Shown: piece after piece, positions 53,855 through 62,990 of the stretch
Layout: each line of letters opens with the position of its first letter
How positions within the stretch are numbered: the stretch's first letter is position 1
Assembly: GCA_963575645.1 (NCBI GenBank)
Contig: OY754467.1
Span: forward strand, 8,122,001-8,186,000
DNA: 64,000 nucleotides
Direction: 5' to 3'
Origin: Xanthostigma xanthostigma
Taxonomy: Eukaryota > Arthropoda > Insecta > Raphidioptera > Raphidiidae
The notes under the pieces: model-generated
What the model was told of the DNA's origin: nothing
Seen by the model: the letters and a program-made list of their open reading frames with translations, nothing else
Databases searched by the model: none
Translations under genes and position numbers: made by a program

Positions 53855-54265
53855 AAGCTAACTTCGTCTTCCAACATCACTTATCTTTTCTCCCGCCTCT
53901 ATTGCGCGTATTAATACAACTTTTTCGTCAATGCACAAAGATTTTCTTTTACTCGCCATGTTCACAGTTTGTGGACAACTAAGAATATGATAACTTATCG
54001 ATAAGCAGCTGAGCTAAACGGATGAAAGATAATCTCAACAAATAAAAGAGCGAATTTCTCAGAATCTTCGGTACGCGTGATGCCGACAACAAAGCAACAA
54101 AATAACAAACAAGTACGTATTGTTGTCGTAATTTAGAGTGGGTATGACGGTATTTAGTGTGTATCATTGTACGAGCAACAAGGTAAACCAACTAGAGTTA
54201 ATTAATTTCGACGTTTTAAGGCGTTTGTCGTTATATGGAGTGACCCTAAATGGAGTTTACACTAG
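53855..54265 (+). mobile_element. pogo-like non-autonomous element E2
   Basis: It shares 53 to 53.25 kb sequence (TTTCTTTTACTCGCCATG, GATGCCGACAACAAAGCAAC) and extends to ATATGGAGTGACCC and GGAGTTTACACTAG, the opposite terminus (inverse of the CAGTGTAAACTC type). The left side is truncated. Confidence 0.7.
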
Positions 54266-54504
54266 TTTCGAGTAGTAAAAAATTTTTAGGCGCGACTTGA
54301 GAGTAAAAGCAGCTGCATACGAGGTTGATTTTGTCGCTGGAATCGTTGTTAGGACTTGCGCTGGCTACGAGGATGGAAATGACGTCACTGCTGGCTCGCG
54401 TGCGCGGTTACAAGTGGCATTTCGAAATTAGAATAAATGTGGAATGGTACTAATTTATATCAAAATTCACTTTTCAGAATTGTACAATATTTTTCCGTTA
54501 GTAG
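54266..54504. other. Unannotated stretch
   Basis: No gene. It may include the outer part of the CACTG-family repeat from about 54440. Confidence 0.3.
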
Positions 54505-54880
54505 TACTTAGTAGTAGTACTAAGTCAAAAATCAAAATTTTACAATATCTTTTCGGTTTGAGGTCCCCCGAATCCAAAAACATTTTTTGGAAAAACTCTG
54601 TGCGTCTGTTAGTCTGTGAACACGATACAGGTCAAACGGATGAACGGATTGAAACCAAATTTTGGAAGGATGTTTGATACGCAAATATGAAGAGCCCTAT
54701 TGTTTTGGGGGAAAATCGGCGCATGCGCAGAAGAGATATAGCTCTGACGTTATTTTATATATTATATAGTGGTATACTTTTCGTAACGGTTTATTATTCT
54801 TATTATTTTTTCAAGAAATTTTTGTTAATTTTTTTTTAACTTTATAGTTTCAGAAATATTTTGAAAATTAAAAATAACAG
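54505..54880 (+). repeat. CACTG-family internal repeat, copy 2
   Basis: It matches 15285-15652 and, inverted, 29735-29935 (CAATATCTTTTCGGTTTG, CTGTGAACACGATACAGG). Class inferred from the 29.6-kb element. Confidence 0.6.
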
Positions 54881-55445
54881 TTGTTGTTTTGTTCTGTAGA
54901 TCTGTCAGAAATAAAATAGTTAAGCATGCTTTGATTAATTTTAATACGGCATGGAACATATTGATATTATGTAGGTAACCATGCAAATGAATAGCAAATA
55001 TCATTTTTTTTTTTAATTTTAAAAATAAAATAAGCGAATCATCAACTAAGGCCATTATCGCAAAAACAATATCATATTTAAAACTAGCCATTACCCGCGT
55101 CACCGCACGCGATAACAGAAATTTTATTTTCTTTATTATATTATATCAAGTGTCAATATTGTCGGAACGGACCCGTCGCCCAATTGACTGGAATTTTTTT
55201 TTACTGCGCCTCGCCGTTGCATTATATTATAGTGAGTGCGTATTATGCTGACAAGTTAATTGTTCGTAGATATTTGCATATTATGTGTTTGCAAATATTA
55301 ATCATGTATCGAATTCCAAAACGCCAACTTGATCGTAACAAATAATAAACACACATGTTTAGAAAGGAACGCAAATTAGCCGAATACGGGGGTGGACTGA
55401 ATAATAAATATTCCTCGGTACACGGCGCGTAAAAAGATAAAGTAT
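54881..55445. other. Unannotated stretch
   Basis: Two minus frames of 92-93 codons have no domain; the second runs into element E3. Confidence 0.3.
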
Positions 55446-55722
55446 AATTTCCATTTAACGTCACTCGATATAACGACAAACTCCTTAAAACGTCGAAATT
55501 ACTTAACTCTAGTTGGTTTACCATGTTGCTCTAAATAACGACACACCCACTCTAAATAACGACAACAATACGTCATCAGTACTTGTTTGTTATTTTGTTG
55601 CTTTGTTGTCGGCATCATGCGTACCGAAGATTCTAAGAAATTCGTACTTTTTGTTTGTTGGGATTATCTTTTACGTTTAGCTCAGCTGCTTAAATATCGA
55701 TAAATTATCATATTCGCTTTTA
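55446..55722 (-). mobile_element. pogo-like element E3 (fragment)
   Basis: CCATTTAACGTCACTCGATA, TTGTTGTCGGCATCATGC and TTTAGCTCAGCTGCTTAAAT match E2 and E4 in opposite orientation to E1 and E2. Confidence 0.7.
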
Positions 55723-56278
55723 CGCTTTTTTTATGTGAAAAATCTGATGGCTTGTTTGGTTGGGAGTAAAACCGTGCAATTGACGCGACACTTTTATGGA
55801 ACAACGTTTTATGAGAGGACGTTACGTTTATGTGCGTATAGGATTAAAACGTATATAAATAATGATTTAACCTAAATAACGAATGTCTTGAAGTGTGTTC
55901 ACTACTTGACGCAATTATGTCCCAAAAAAACACAATTTTCAATTTTTGGATCACAACCATAATCTCAATTTTCGATCTTATTCTATTTAGAAGCTAGTAA
56001 TAGGACTCCGTTGTGGACCCTTTGACTACGAAACCCTGAAAAAGTTCTTTAGGATTTTTTTTTATTTTTTATTGTTTTAACAATAAAATTTATGAAGCAC
56101 AGTTTATTAATATTCGACTATATATTTTATTAATTGAATCAGTCACGTTTTTATATTTTAGTATATCTATATTTTGATGTCTGATTAAGAAAAATAAATT
56201 AGTTACAGACAATTAGCAACGAAAGTAATAAAACTAAATGGCCGTTTTTTTTTTAATGCTTTGCAGGTCTGTATTAAC
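55723..56278. other. Unannotated stretch
   Basis: No gene seen. Confidence 0.3.
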
Positions 56279-56650
56279 CATATATTTAATAATTTACTAT
56301 ATGAATCATTGTCTATCTACTCAATGTGCAGTGAGTGAAAGCAACAAAGCGTATCGAAAATATATCTGCGTCTCTTTCTTCGATGTAATTCCCTGATTTC
56401 TCAGATGATAGGATTGGTTGATGTACTTGCATTCAATCTGAATAAAGTATCTCTGTTTCAAAAACTTTGTCTTTTTCTATGACGTTAACATGGGCGTATC
56501 CAACTTTTGGCCCAGCAGGGGACAAATTAGAAATTTCTTAAGCCGGGTCCCCCGTGCTTGCTTTGCTCTCCTGGATACGCCAGTGCTTGCGGCTTAAAAA
56601 AAGACAGAAGTATATGTTTGCCCCCTAATGGTTCGATTGTGATTTTTATT
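56279..56650 (-). mobile_element. CATATA-ended element, copy 4 (truncated)
   Basis: Reverse complement of copy 1 starting CATATATTTAATAATTTAC; the far end stops at GGTTCGATTGTGATTTTTAT, so about 25 terminal bases are lost and no target duplication remains. A small CAGTGGCG...CGCCACTG inverted pair follows at 56662-56725. Confidence 0.75.
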
Positions 56651-57577
56651 TTTAGAAAAATCAGTGGCGTATTATTTTTTTGCATAAAAACATTAAACAA
56701 CTTTTTTCTACGCGCGCCACTGGTCAACCCAAAAATAATTTATTTATTGAAGAATTTTCCTCCCACGTAGCTATTGAACCTATACAAAATTTTTCTTAAA
56801 TATCTCAAGTGGTTTGGCAGTAATTAATAATTTTTAATTTTTTAAATAAAAATTTGACACCTTGTATCTCCGTTGATGTTGATATTTCGAAAAAGCGCCA
56901 AAGGAAAAAATCCTAATTATTAAAGCCCTATTCGCTGGTGAAAGAAAAACGTTAACTTTGGAATCACCCTGTATATTTATAGATGTCAACACTCATCACA
57001 TTTTGGCGTGCTTTTTAGGACATTTAATGAAAATTAACACCTTAAAAATAGTTTTATTTAAAGTAACGAGAAAGGAAACGGCATTATGCGAGTTTTTTTT
57101 TATAAAATTTGGCGTTGCTAAATCAGCCATGTTATGGAATTGTGTGTAAGTTGCCGTTAATTTTGATTACTTATACCAATTACTGTCATAATGCGATGTA
57201 CTCTGTTGATTTATTTAGTATTCACTGAAAAATTACTTGCTGTAGTAGCTGGATCCAAAATAATTGTGTGGTGCAATGTTCACAAATCATTCGATAGTTT
57301 TGTCTTAGGTATCCACGAATTTCTTATAACGCGATCATTTTTCGGAATATCAATATTTTTTTACAGAAGAACTGCATGTAAATCATTCTATGCTAACATA
57401 ACGTGCGTAAAGTTCTTTTTTTTTTGTTTTGTAATGCATAATTTTTATAACACGAATTTTCATAACGCGATAGTTTTTAGAAATATAAATACAGCTATAT
57501 ATAGGGGAAGTCATTGATTGTGTCGCATCGAGTTCTGTTATTCATGAATGCTTAATTTCTATAACACGATAATTTTT
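56651..57577. other. Unannotated stretch with decayed ATAACGCGATA repeats
   Basis: A mariner-type end (GGAATCACCCTGTATA) is at about 56960-56975. From 57330 on, several ATAACGCGATA-type phrases occur (see findings). The 108-codon plus frame 57191-57517 is not recognised. Confidence 0.4.
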
Positions 57578-57666
57578 AAATAAATAAAATTGTCGACCAA
57601 TTTTTCTCAGACCAATATATTGACAAAAAATAATAAAATTACAAATCAATATACTTAACACAAGAT

Positions 57667-57698
57667 GACGTTTCGATCCGGATTTGGAGCTTCTTCAG
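57667..57698 (-). ncRNA. Hammerhead-ribozyme-like core motif 4
   Basis: Minus strand: CTGAAGA, AGCTCC/GGATC stem with one mismatch, then GAAACGTC. It is the arm partner of motif 5. Confidence 0.4.
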
Positions 57699-57817
57699 AA
57701 ATATCTAAAAATATAAAAATTAATTAGTATTAAATTATTTATTATCTTTCTTACTTTCAATTTTTCGTGATTTCTGTTAGATAATAAATAATTTAATTTT
57801 TATATTTTTAGATATTT

Positions 57818-57849
57818 CTGAAGAAGATCCAAATCCGGATCGAAACGTC
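57818..57849 (+). ncRNA. Hammerhead-ribozyme-like core motif 5
   Basis: CTGAAGA, stem GATCC/GGATC with loop AAATCC, then GAAACGTC. Core residues are complete. Stem I is weak (AGAT four bases upstream of the core could pair with ATCT downstream). Confidence 0.45.
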
Positions 57850-57935
57850 ATCTTGTGTTATATTGATTTGTAATTTTATTATTTTTTGTCAATATATTGG
57901 TCTGAGAAAAATTGGTCGACAATTTTATTTATTTG

Positions 57936-58947
57936 AAGAGTTCTATTCAGACGTTAATCAGAGATTTGAACGATAATTTTTATATATATTTAGATACTTC
58001 ATTGTGGGAGAAACGACTTTAATTCATTTATGTGTCAGATTTTTATAACGCGATACTTTTTAAGGGAGAAATAACTCTATCTATATCAGTTGTTTAGTCA
58101 TTAGTGAACACTTAATTTTTATAACGCGATAATTTTTAAGGTGAACGACTAACTCATGCATAATTTTTATTGCGCGACTTTTTAGAACACGATTTTAATA
58201 GCAACACGAAAAACTACTATTAATTTTTAATGTTACATTTTGTAAATAAATAAGAAATGTAGGTTTTTCAATAAAAAATCAGGGTAAAAGACCTAGGTCG
58301 AGTCACATCAGGCACACTGTGTGTGAATAGTGTTTATGATTTATGAATGAATAATTCTGAATGTTCTTCATCTTGTCATTATGCAATTGTTATGTAAAAT
58401 AGGCTTTAGAAAAACAAATATTGTTCGTGCACATTATTAACAATATTAATGTTATTTGGCCAAAGCGCAGGTCATAATATAAAACGTTGTGTTTAGTGAT
58501 TTCGCTGTAAACATTGATGGTCCGTCTTCAGATGTGACATCAAGCTAAATCACTGATATTTAACAATGTCCCAGCCTTTGTTCGCCGTTTGTCAACCCAC
58601 AACTTCCGATACATAACTATCACGGTATCCAAATTGAAGCAAAAACTGATCCGAAGCTTTGGCAATGACCTTCGATATTAAAAATAATATATCAAAGTTG
58701 GTAGAGCAGAGGCTGCGTCAGGGCGATGATGTCATCCGGCGGACCTCTCAAATGATTGCGAGACAACGGCTGTTGTTGCACTGTCTATTGATTTCTTTGG
58801 CATTAATGTTAAATACCGCCATTAAAGTGTATAAACAAAAGCCATTACCTCGAAATAATCCACCAGATGACGTCATCACCCCCTACTATCAAACGGAACG
58901 AGGTAACTTCGGCTGTATTAATAACAAGGGTCGCTCTTGGAAACTAC
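57936..58947. other. Unannotated stretch, orphan frame
   Basis: The frame 58659-58958 (99 codons, plus) contains LVEQRLRQGDDVIRRTSQM but I do not recognise it, and its 3' part runs into a Helitron fragment. The phrase CTATCAAACGGAACGAGG also occurs, slightly changed, near 51310. Confidence 0.35.
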
Positions 58948-59061
58948 TGTATAAATAAATGGGTTATCCAACAAACAAATATTTTTCAATTAGAACCAGT
59001 AGTTCCTGAGATTAGCGCGTTCAACCAACCAAACAAACATACTCTTCAGCTTTATATTATA
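58948..59061 (-). mobile_element. Helitron family A, 5' fragment
   Basis: GGGTTATCCAACAAACAAAT, GAGATTAGCGCGTTCAACC and CTCTTCAGCTTTATATTATA are the family A 5' part on the minus strand. It is cut by the next family A copy at the A before CTAG. Confidence 0.65.
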
Positions 59062-59681
59062 CTAGCGGTCCCGTCCGGTTTCACCCGGGTGTAAAAGAAC
59101 GAATGGGGAAGGGAGGAACATGAGTACACACATTCATCTTAGTTTGCCGAGATGCATGTTTTGTCTAAATTTCATGATGATCGGAGTTACCGTTCAAAAG
59201 TTTTTGTCGATAAAAAGCAGTATTTATACTTTTTTTAACTAATAATTTTCTTTTTAATTAATTAATTAAAATTAAAATAAATTTAAATGTAAGCCTTAAA
59301 AGAAAGCAATGTAGAAAACAAAAAAAAAATAAAAATATATTCGCCCAACGTGGTGATCGAACCCACGACCCTGATATTGACAGTCGCATGCTCTACCGAT
59401 TAAGCCAGCCGGGGTTGTGTACTCACAACGCTAATATGAGTATATTTAGTTAGTGCATTTCACCTGAATAGAAGCTTATTTTTGAGATACATTTTGCAAC
59501 ATTCTTCATTAATGCTCCGCTCCTAATGGTCGTAGCGTAATATTATATAGCCTATTATAGCCTTCCTCGATAAATGGACTATCCAACAAAAAAAAAATTC
59601 AATTCGAACCAGTAGTTCCTGAGATAAGCGCGTTCAACCAAACAAACAAACAAACTCTTCAGCTTTATATATTAGTATAGT
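59062..59681 (-). mobile_element. Helitron family A with a 290-bp insert
   Basis: CTAGCGGTCCCGTCCGG at the 3' end (minus sense) and CAGCTTTATATATTAG at the 5' end frame the family A body. About 290 extra bases (59215-59500) interrupt it after TTTTTGTCG and include a Lys-tRNA-like sequence. Confidence 0.75.
59343..59414 (-). tRNA. Lys-tRNA-derived relic, anticodon now GTC
   Basis: On the minus strand CCCCGGCTGGCTTAATCGG, TAGAGCATGCGACTG, TCAATATCAGGG and GTGGGTTCGATCACCACG, then TTGGGC, follow the tRNA-Lys pattern. A and B boxes and the D and T arms are recognisable. The anticodon loop reads CTGTCAA instead of CTCTTAA, the anticodon stem and acceptor end have mismatches, so it is probably a pseudogene or SINE head carried in a Helitron. 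Confidence 0.6.
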
Positions 59682-60714
59682 TTTATAAATTGTGAGTGAT
59701 AATTTAAAAATAAGAGTCTAATAGCCTATTGGCTCGAATTTTCGACTGCAACGTCTGATGTCTAGTAAAGTAGTTGATCTAACAAAGTTATGAACCCGCG
59801 CGTTTCAAAGCAACAGTGAATAATCGCCTTCAAAACGCTTTAACTAACTCGTCATTAATTTACTAGGCTAACGTTTATTTTTGTTGTTGCAATTCTGGCA
59901 CATATAATAATTGGCAATACGCTTGTTACGCATGCATTGCTCTTTTGTGGGTGAAAATTGTCAGTTTTGTTCGCGTTAATAATTTGTGAAATTTCTCTGA
60001 TCTTTCGAAAATAGAAAATGTCCGCGTTTTTATAAATAGAAATTATGGAATTTGCGAAAAGGCGTATGAATAATCACTCCCATTCTAAAATTAAACAATC
60101 GCTAGTGTTAAACCAGTGGCGTAACCGCGGACTGATCAAAATGGCACCCTTTTATGTATATTTTACGGTACACCTGCTTTCTGATGTGAAGAAAGTGCAA
60201 GAAGTATCTGCAGTAGTAATAAAATTTATGATCCAGAGGCAACGTCTAATCACTCATGTTTTTCTTTTCTTTTTTTTTTTTGGTTTCGTCTTTTTCTGTC
60301 AACACAAAATAACAAATCACAGTCGGTGCATTGCCATTAAAACGTAATTAGTTTTATAGTATTAAAATAATGTATGCTTGAAGATGCAAGAAAAGGTTGC
60401 AATTAATTCCTTCTCCTTACAAAGCTTACATATTGATTGTTGTGATGTGTCATTGTAGACTAATATGATTAAGTCATCCGCCGCGATAGTGGAAATTTCG
60501 GGTTACAGTGACACTGTATATCATTGTAACTGTTACAATGACCGTTTGTTTCATACAACTGTGCTATGAATTAATAATAACATTATTTAACCTAACATTT
60601 CGTAATCAACATTTTATTAGTTTATACATTCTAAATGAGCTACTATCTGAAATTCTGTGAAATACCGACTCGGACTCAATTGTCCTTTTCTATATTCTGT
60701 TCTGCATTCAAATC
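59682..60714. other. Unannotated stretch
   Basis: The 100-codon plus frame 60045-60347 has a phenylalanine-rich run from a poly-T tract and no domain. No gene supported. Confidence 0.3.
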
Positions 60715-61033
60715 AAAATAAACTCCATTTAACGTCACTCGATATAACGACAAACTCCTTAAAACTTAACTCGAGTTGGTTTACCTTGTTGCTCATACAA
60801 TGATACACTCTAACGGCACACCCACTCTTAATAACGACACCAAACGTCATAGTTAAGCAATAAACAGTACTTGTTTGTTATTTTGTTGCTTTGTTGTCGG
60901 CATCATGCGTACCGAAGATTCTAAGAAATTCGTTCTTTTGTTTGTTGGGATTATCTTTCATATGTTTAAGCATTGTAATTTGTGATAGTATATGAATCTT
61001 TGTTGGTCAGTTGTAAATTTTATATTATAAGTA

Positions 61034-61736
61034 CTAGCGGCCCTGTACGTGCTTCGCTACGTATAAAGTGAAATAATAAAACAATTTAATTGGAACATCT
61101 ATCTATCTATTTTATTAATTGCTAGCTATTTTAAAATATACATGGGCGTATATGTGTGTATGTCGAGCACTCCGGCTGCGCCGTCGTGCTCGAAAAAAAA
61201 TAGCGTAAAGTATTCGTGGATAACTGGTCTTTAAAACACTTGCTCTATTTCAAGCACTCCGGCTGCGCCGTCGTGCTCGAAAATAAAGCATTTGTTTTAA
61301 ACGATATTCATTTTTTTTACATCCTCGATCTAGATATATGGTTGTTAAGTTCGTTGCGCCATCTATTGAATATTCACTCAATCCAGTCACAGGTATCGCC
61401 ATCTTATATGGTTGTTAAGTTCGTTGCGCCATCTATTGAATATTCACTCAATCCAGTCAACAGGTATCACCACCTTATATGGTTGTTAAGTTCGTTGCGC
61501 CATCTATTGAATATTCACTCAATCCTGGAGCTAACAGATAATTATGACTGTCAAGGAATAGACAAATAATTTGCAATAAAATAATATTGCGACTATAAAT
61601 TGAAATGTAAGCTATCCTATCTTTCAAGTTGGGTCGAATTGCACACGGTGTGCAAATCAAATTAAAAATCGGTTCAGTAGTTTAGGAGTTCATCGCGGAC
61701 AAACATGTGACACGTAATTTTTATATATAAAGATAG
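61034..61736 (-). mobile_element. Helitron family B, complete non-autonomous copy
   Basis: On the plus strand A, then CTAGCGGCCCTGTACGTGC, through to ATATATAAAGA and then T; both ends and the A/T target are intact. Inside, a 60-base block with TTAAGTTCGTTGCGCCATC is repeated in tandem (about 3 copies at 61345-61530) against one in the 3.5-kb copy. The 117-codon frame 61216-61569 arises from that tandem. Confidence 0.85.
61345..61530 (+). repeat. Tandem triplication inside Helitron B
   Basis: GTTCGTTGCGCCATCTATTG with CACTCAATCC recurs three times at about 61350, 61420 and 61492. The copy at 3537-4473 has one unit. Confidence 0.8.
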
Positions 61737-61815
61737 TAAAAAAATAATAATGGATTATTTCTTCTCTCCGTTTAACGACAACTCTCAATAACGCCACAAA
61801 GTGCACAAACAGTTT

Positions 61816-62179
61816 TTTTTTCTCAGTACACAAACATAATATACCAACTCGATGAACCACATTATCCTTCACAGATAGGTAAAAAGTGAATGAGTTGGAA
61901 AGTTTAGCTTTATATAGAAGTTTCTTTTAGTTTTATGATAACCATTGCAATTAACTTGTGGGCTTGTAATGTGAGTAGCATAGGTACAGACAGGTAGACA
62001 GACAGACGTTGTGATTTATTGCCTTTAGCAATTTGCTACTTTATAATATAGAGATACAAAATATGTATTATTTGTTAGGAATTGCATAATAATTATCTTG
62101 TTTCTTCTGCTAGATGTTTATATAGCTATAATGCAAAGCTCTGTCTACTGGACAACGGTACTAAAATTTTATAATTGAA
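61816..62179. other. Unannotated stretch
   Basis: No gene seen. CAGACAGGTAGACAGACAGA near 61988-62007 is a short simple repeat. Confidence 0.3.
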
Positions 62180-62254
62180 CTAGTGGTCCCGTCCGATTTC
62201 ACCCGGGTGTAAAAGAACGAATGGGGACGGAGGAACATGAGTACACACATTGTC
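62180..62254 (-). mobile_element. Helitron family A, 3' fragment
   Basis: CTAGTGGTCCCGTCCG and ACCCGGGTGTAAAAGAACG are the 3' end of family A on the minus strand; it stops at GTACACACATTG and is followed by the family N block. Confidence 0.7.
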
Positions 62255-62385
62255 AAGTTGTTATTGCTATTTTAGTAATAATTATTGAGTTGCGAGTTTG
62301 TAGTTTTTCAACAGACTGTACAAGCGCAAGCCTGCATTCGCATCTAACTTCCGAGCCTTTTAGATTCGTGGCGCATACTATACAG
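62255..62385 (+). repeat. Family N short repeat, copy 2
   Basis: It shares GTTGTTATTGCTATTTTAGT and GCGAGTTTGTAGTTTTTCAA with 25466-25565. Confidence 0.6.
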
Positions 62386-62824
62386 ATCTATGTGTAATGT
62401 GACAATGTGTAAACTGACAGCTTGGTGTGTACATTTTGTATACGGTATAATTGCACTGCCCTAGTAATTAAATGCAAATAAATCATAATTATTCGATGCA
62501 TTGTGTTTACTTACTTATAGTTTTTTATCGGTGGAGGCAATAAATAGATAGGTTTTATGCGTCGTAATGGCTTCAGTGTATGATTACGCATGTTTTCTAT
62601 TCACTGGGCATGTCGTTAAATATATACAGAATGGCTTCATAAACGTGTCTACTCAACTGTATTTCTGATCGGTTCGATGGTAGATGATAGATCACTTATG
62701 TAGTCATAGTAGGCGTGGCTTAACGTTTATAATAAACAAGGCACTTATGCTGGGTTGCGGAAAGCATTGTCAAAAAATTTGATTTAATATTGTATTTAAA
62801 TTGTGATCGTACACAGTTCTTGTA
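62386..62824. other. Unannotated stretch
   Basis: No gene seen. Confidence 0.3.
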
Positions 62825-62826
62825 TA

Positions 62827-62988
62827 CAGAGTGTTCATCGAAAGTGGTAACAGTGAATAATTCGTGTATCCTATTAGACCCAAAAAAAATTAAGTAGTTT
62901 TTTGTTCAACTCGGGAATTACTATCTGTAATTACCCTCTCCCCCCCATATCTTCGCCCTTGCTGTTACCATTTTCGCTAAACACGCTG
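62827..62988. mobile_element. Mariner-type MITE with TA TSD, 162 bp
   Basis: CAGAGTGTTCATCGAAAGTG with GTAACAG on the left and CTGTTACCATTTTCGC with AACACGCTG on the right are inverted repeats, flanked by TA (62825-62826, 62989-62990). Confidence 0.8.
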
Positions 62989-62990
62989 TA

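Larger units (their letters stand above)
57578..57935. repeat. Large palindrome carrying two hammerhead-like motifs
   Basis: ATAAATAAAATTGTCGACC at the left pairs with GGTCGACAATTTTATTTAT at the right; the arms of about 150 bases continue through ACACAAGATGACGTTTCG and AAATAATTTAAT-type sequence to a short centre near 57760-57785. One hammerhead-like core is on each arm, on opposite strands. The outer arm sequence also lies next to the 45-kb hammerhead palindrome. Confidence 0.85.
60715..61815 (-). mobile_element. pogo-like element E4, split by a Helitron
   Basis: AACTCCATTTAACGTCACTC at 60720 and the TTGTTGTCGGCATCATGCG block match E3; after the inserted Helitron, GGATTATTTCTTCTCTCCG and TTTAACGACAACTCTCAATA (61750-61790) match the start of E1 in inverse. 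The two halves bracket 61034-61736. Confidence 0.7.

Noticed and set aside
58659-58958. Frame of 99 codons with LRQGDDVIRRTSQM as a host exon
   Set aside because: Its 3' part enters a Helitron fragment and the sequence matches no family I know.
59343-59414. Functional tRNA-Lys gene
   Set aside because: Anticodon changed to GTC and several arm mismatches, inside a Helitron insert.
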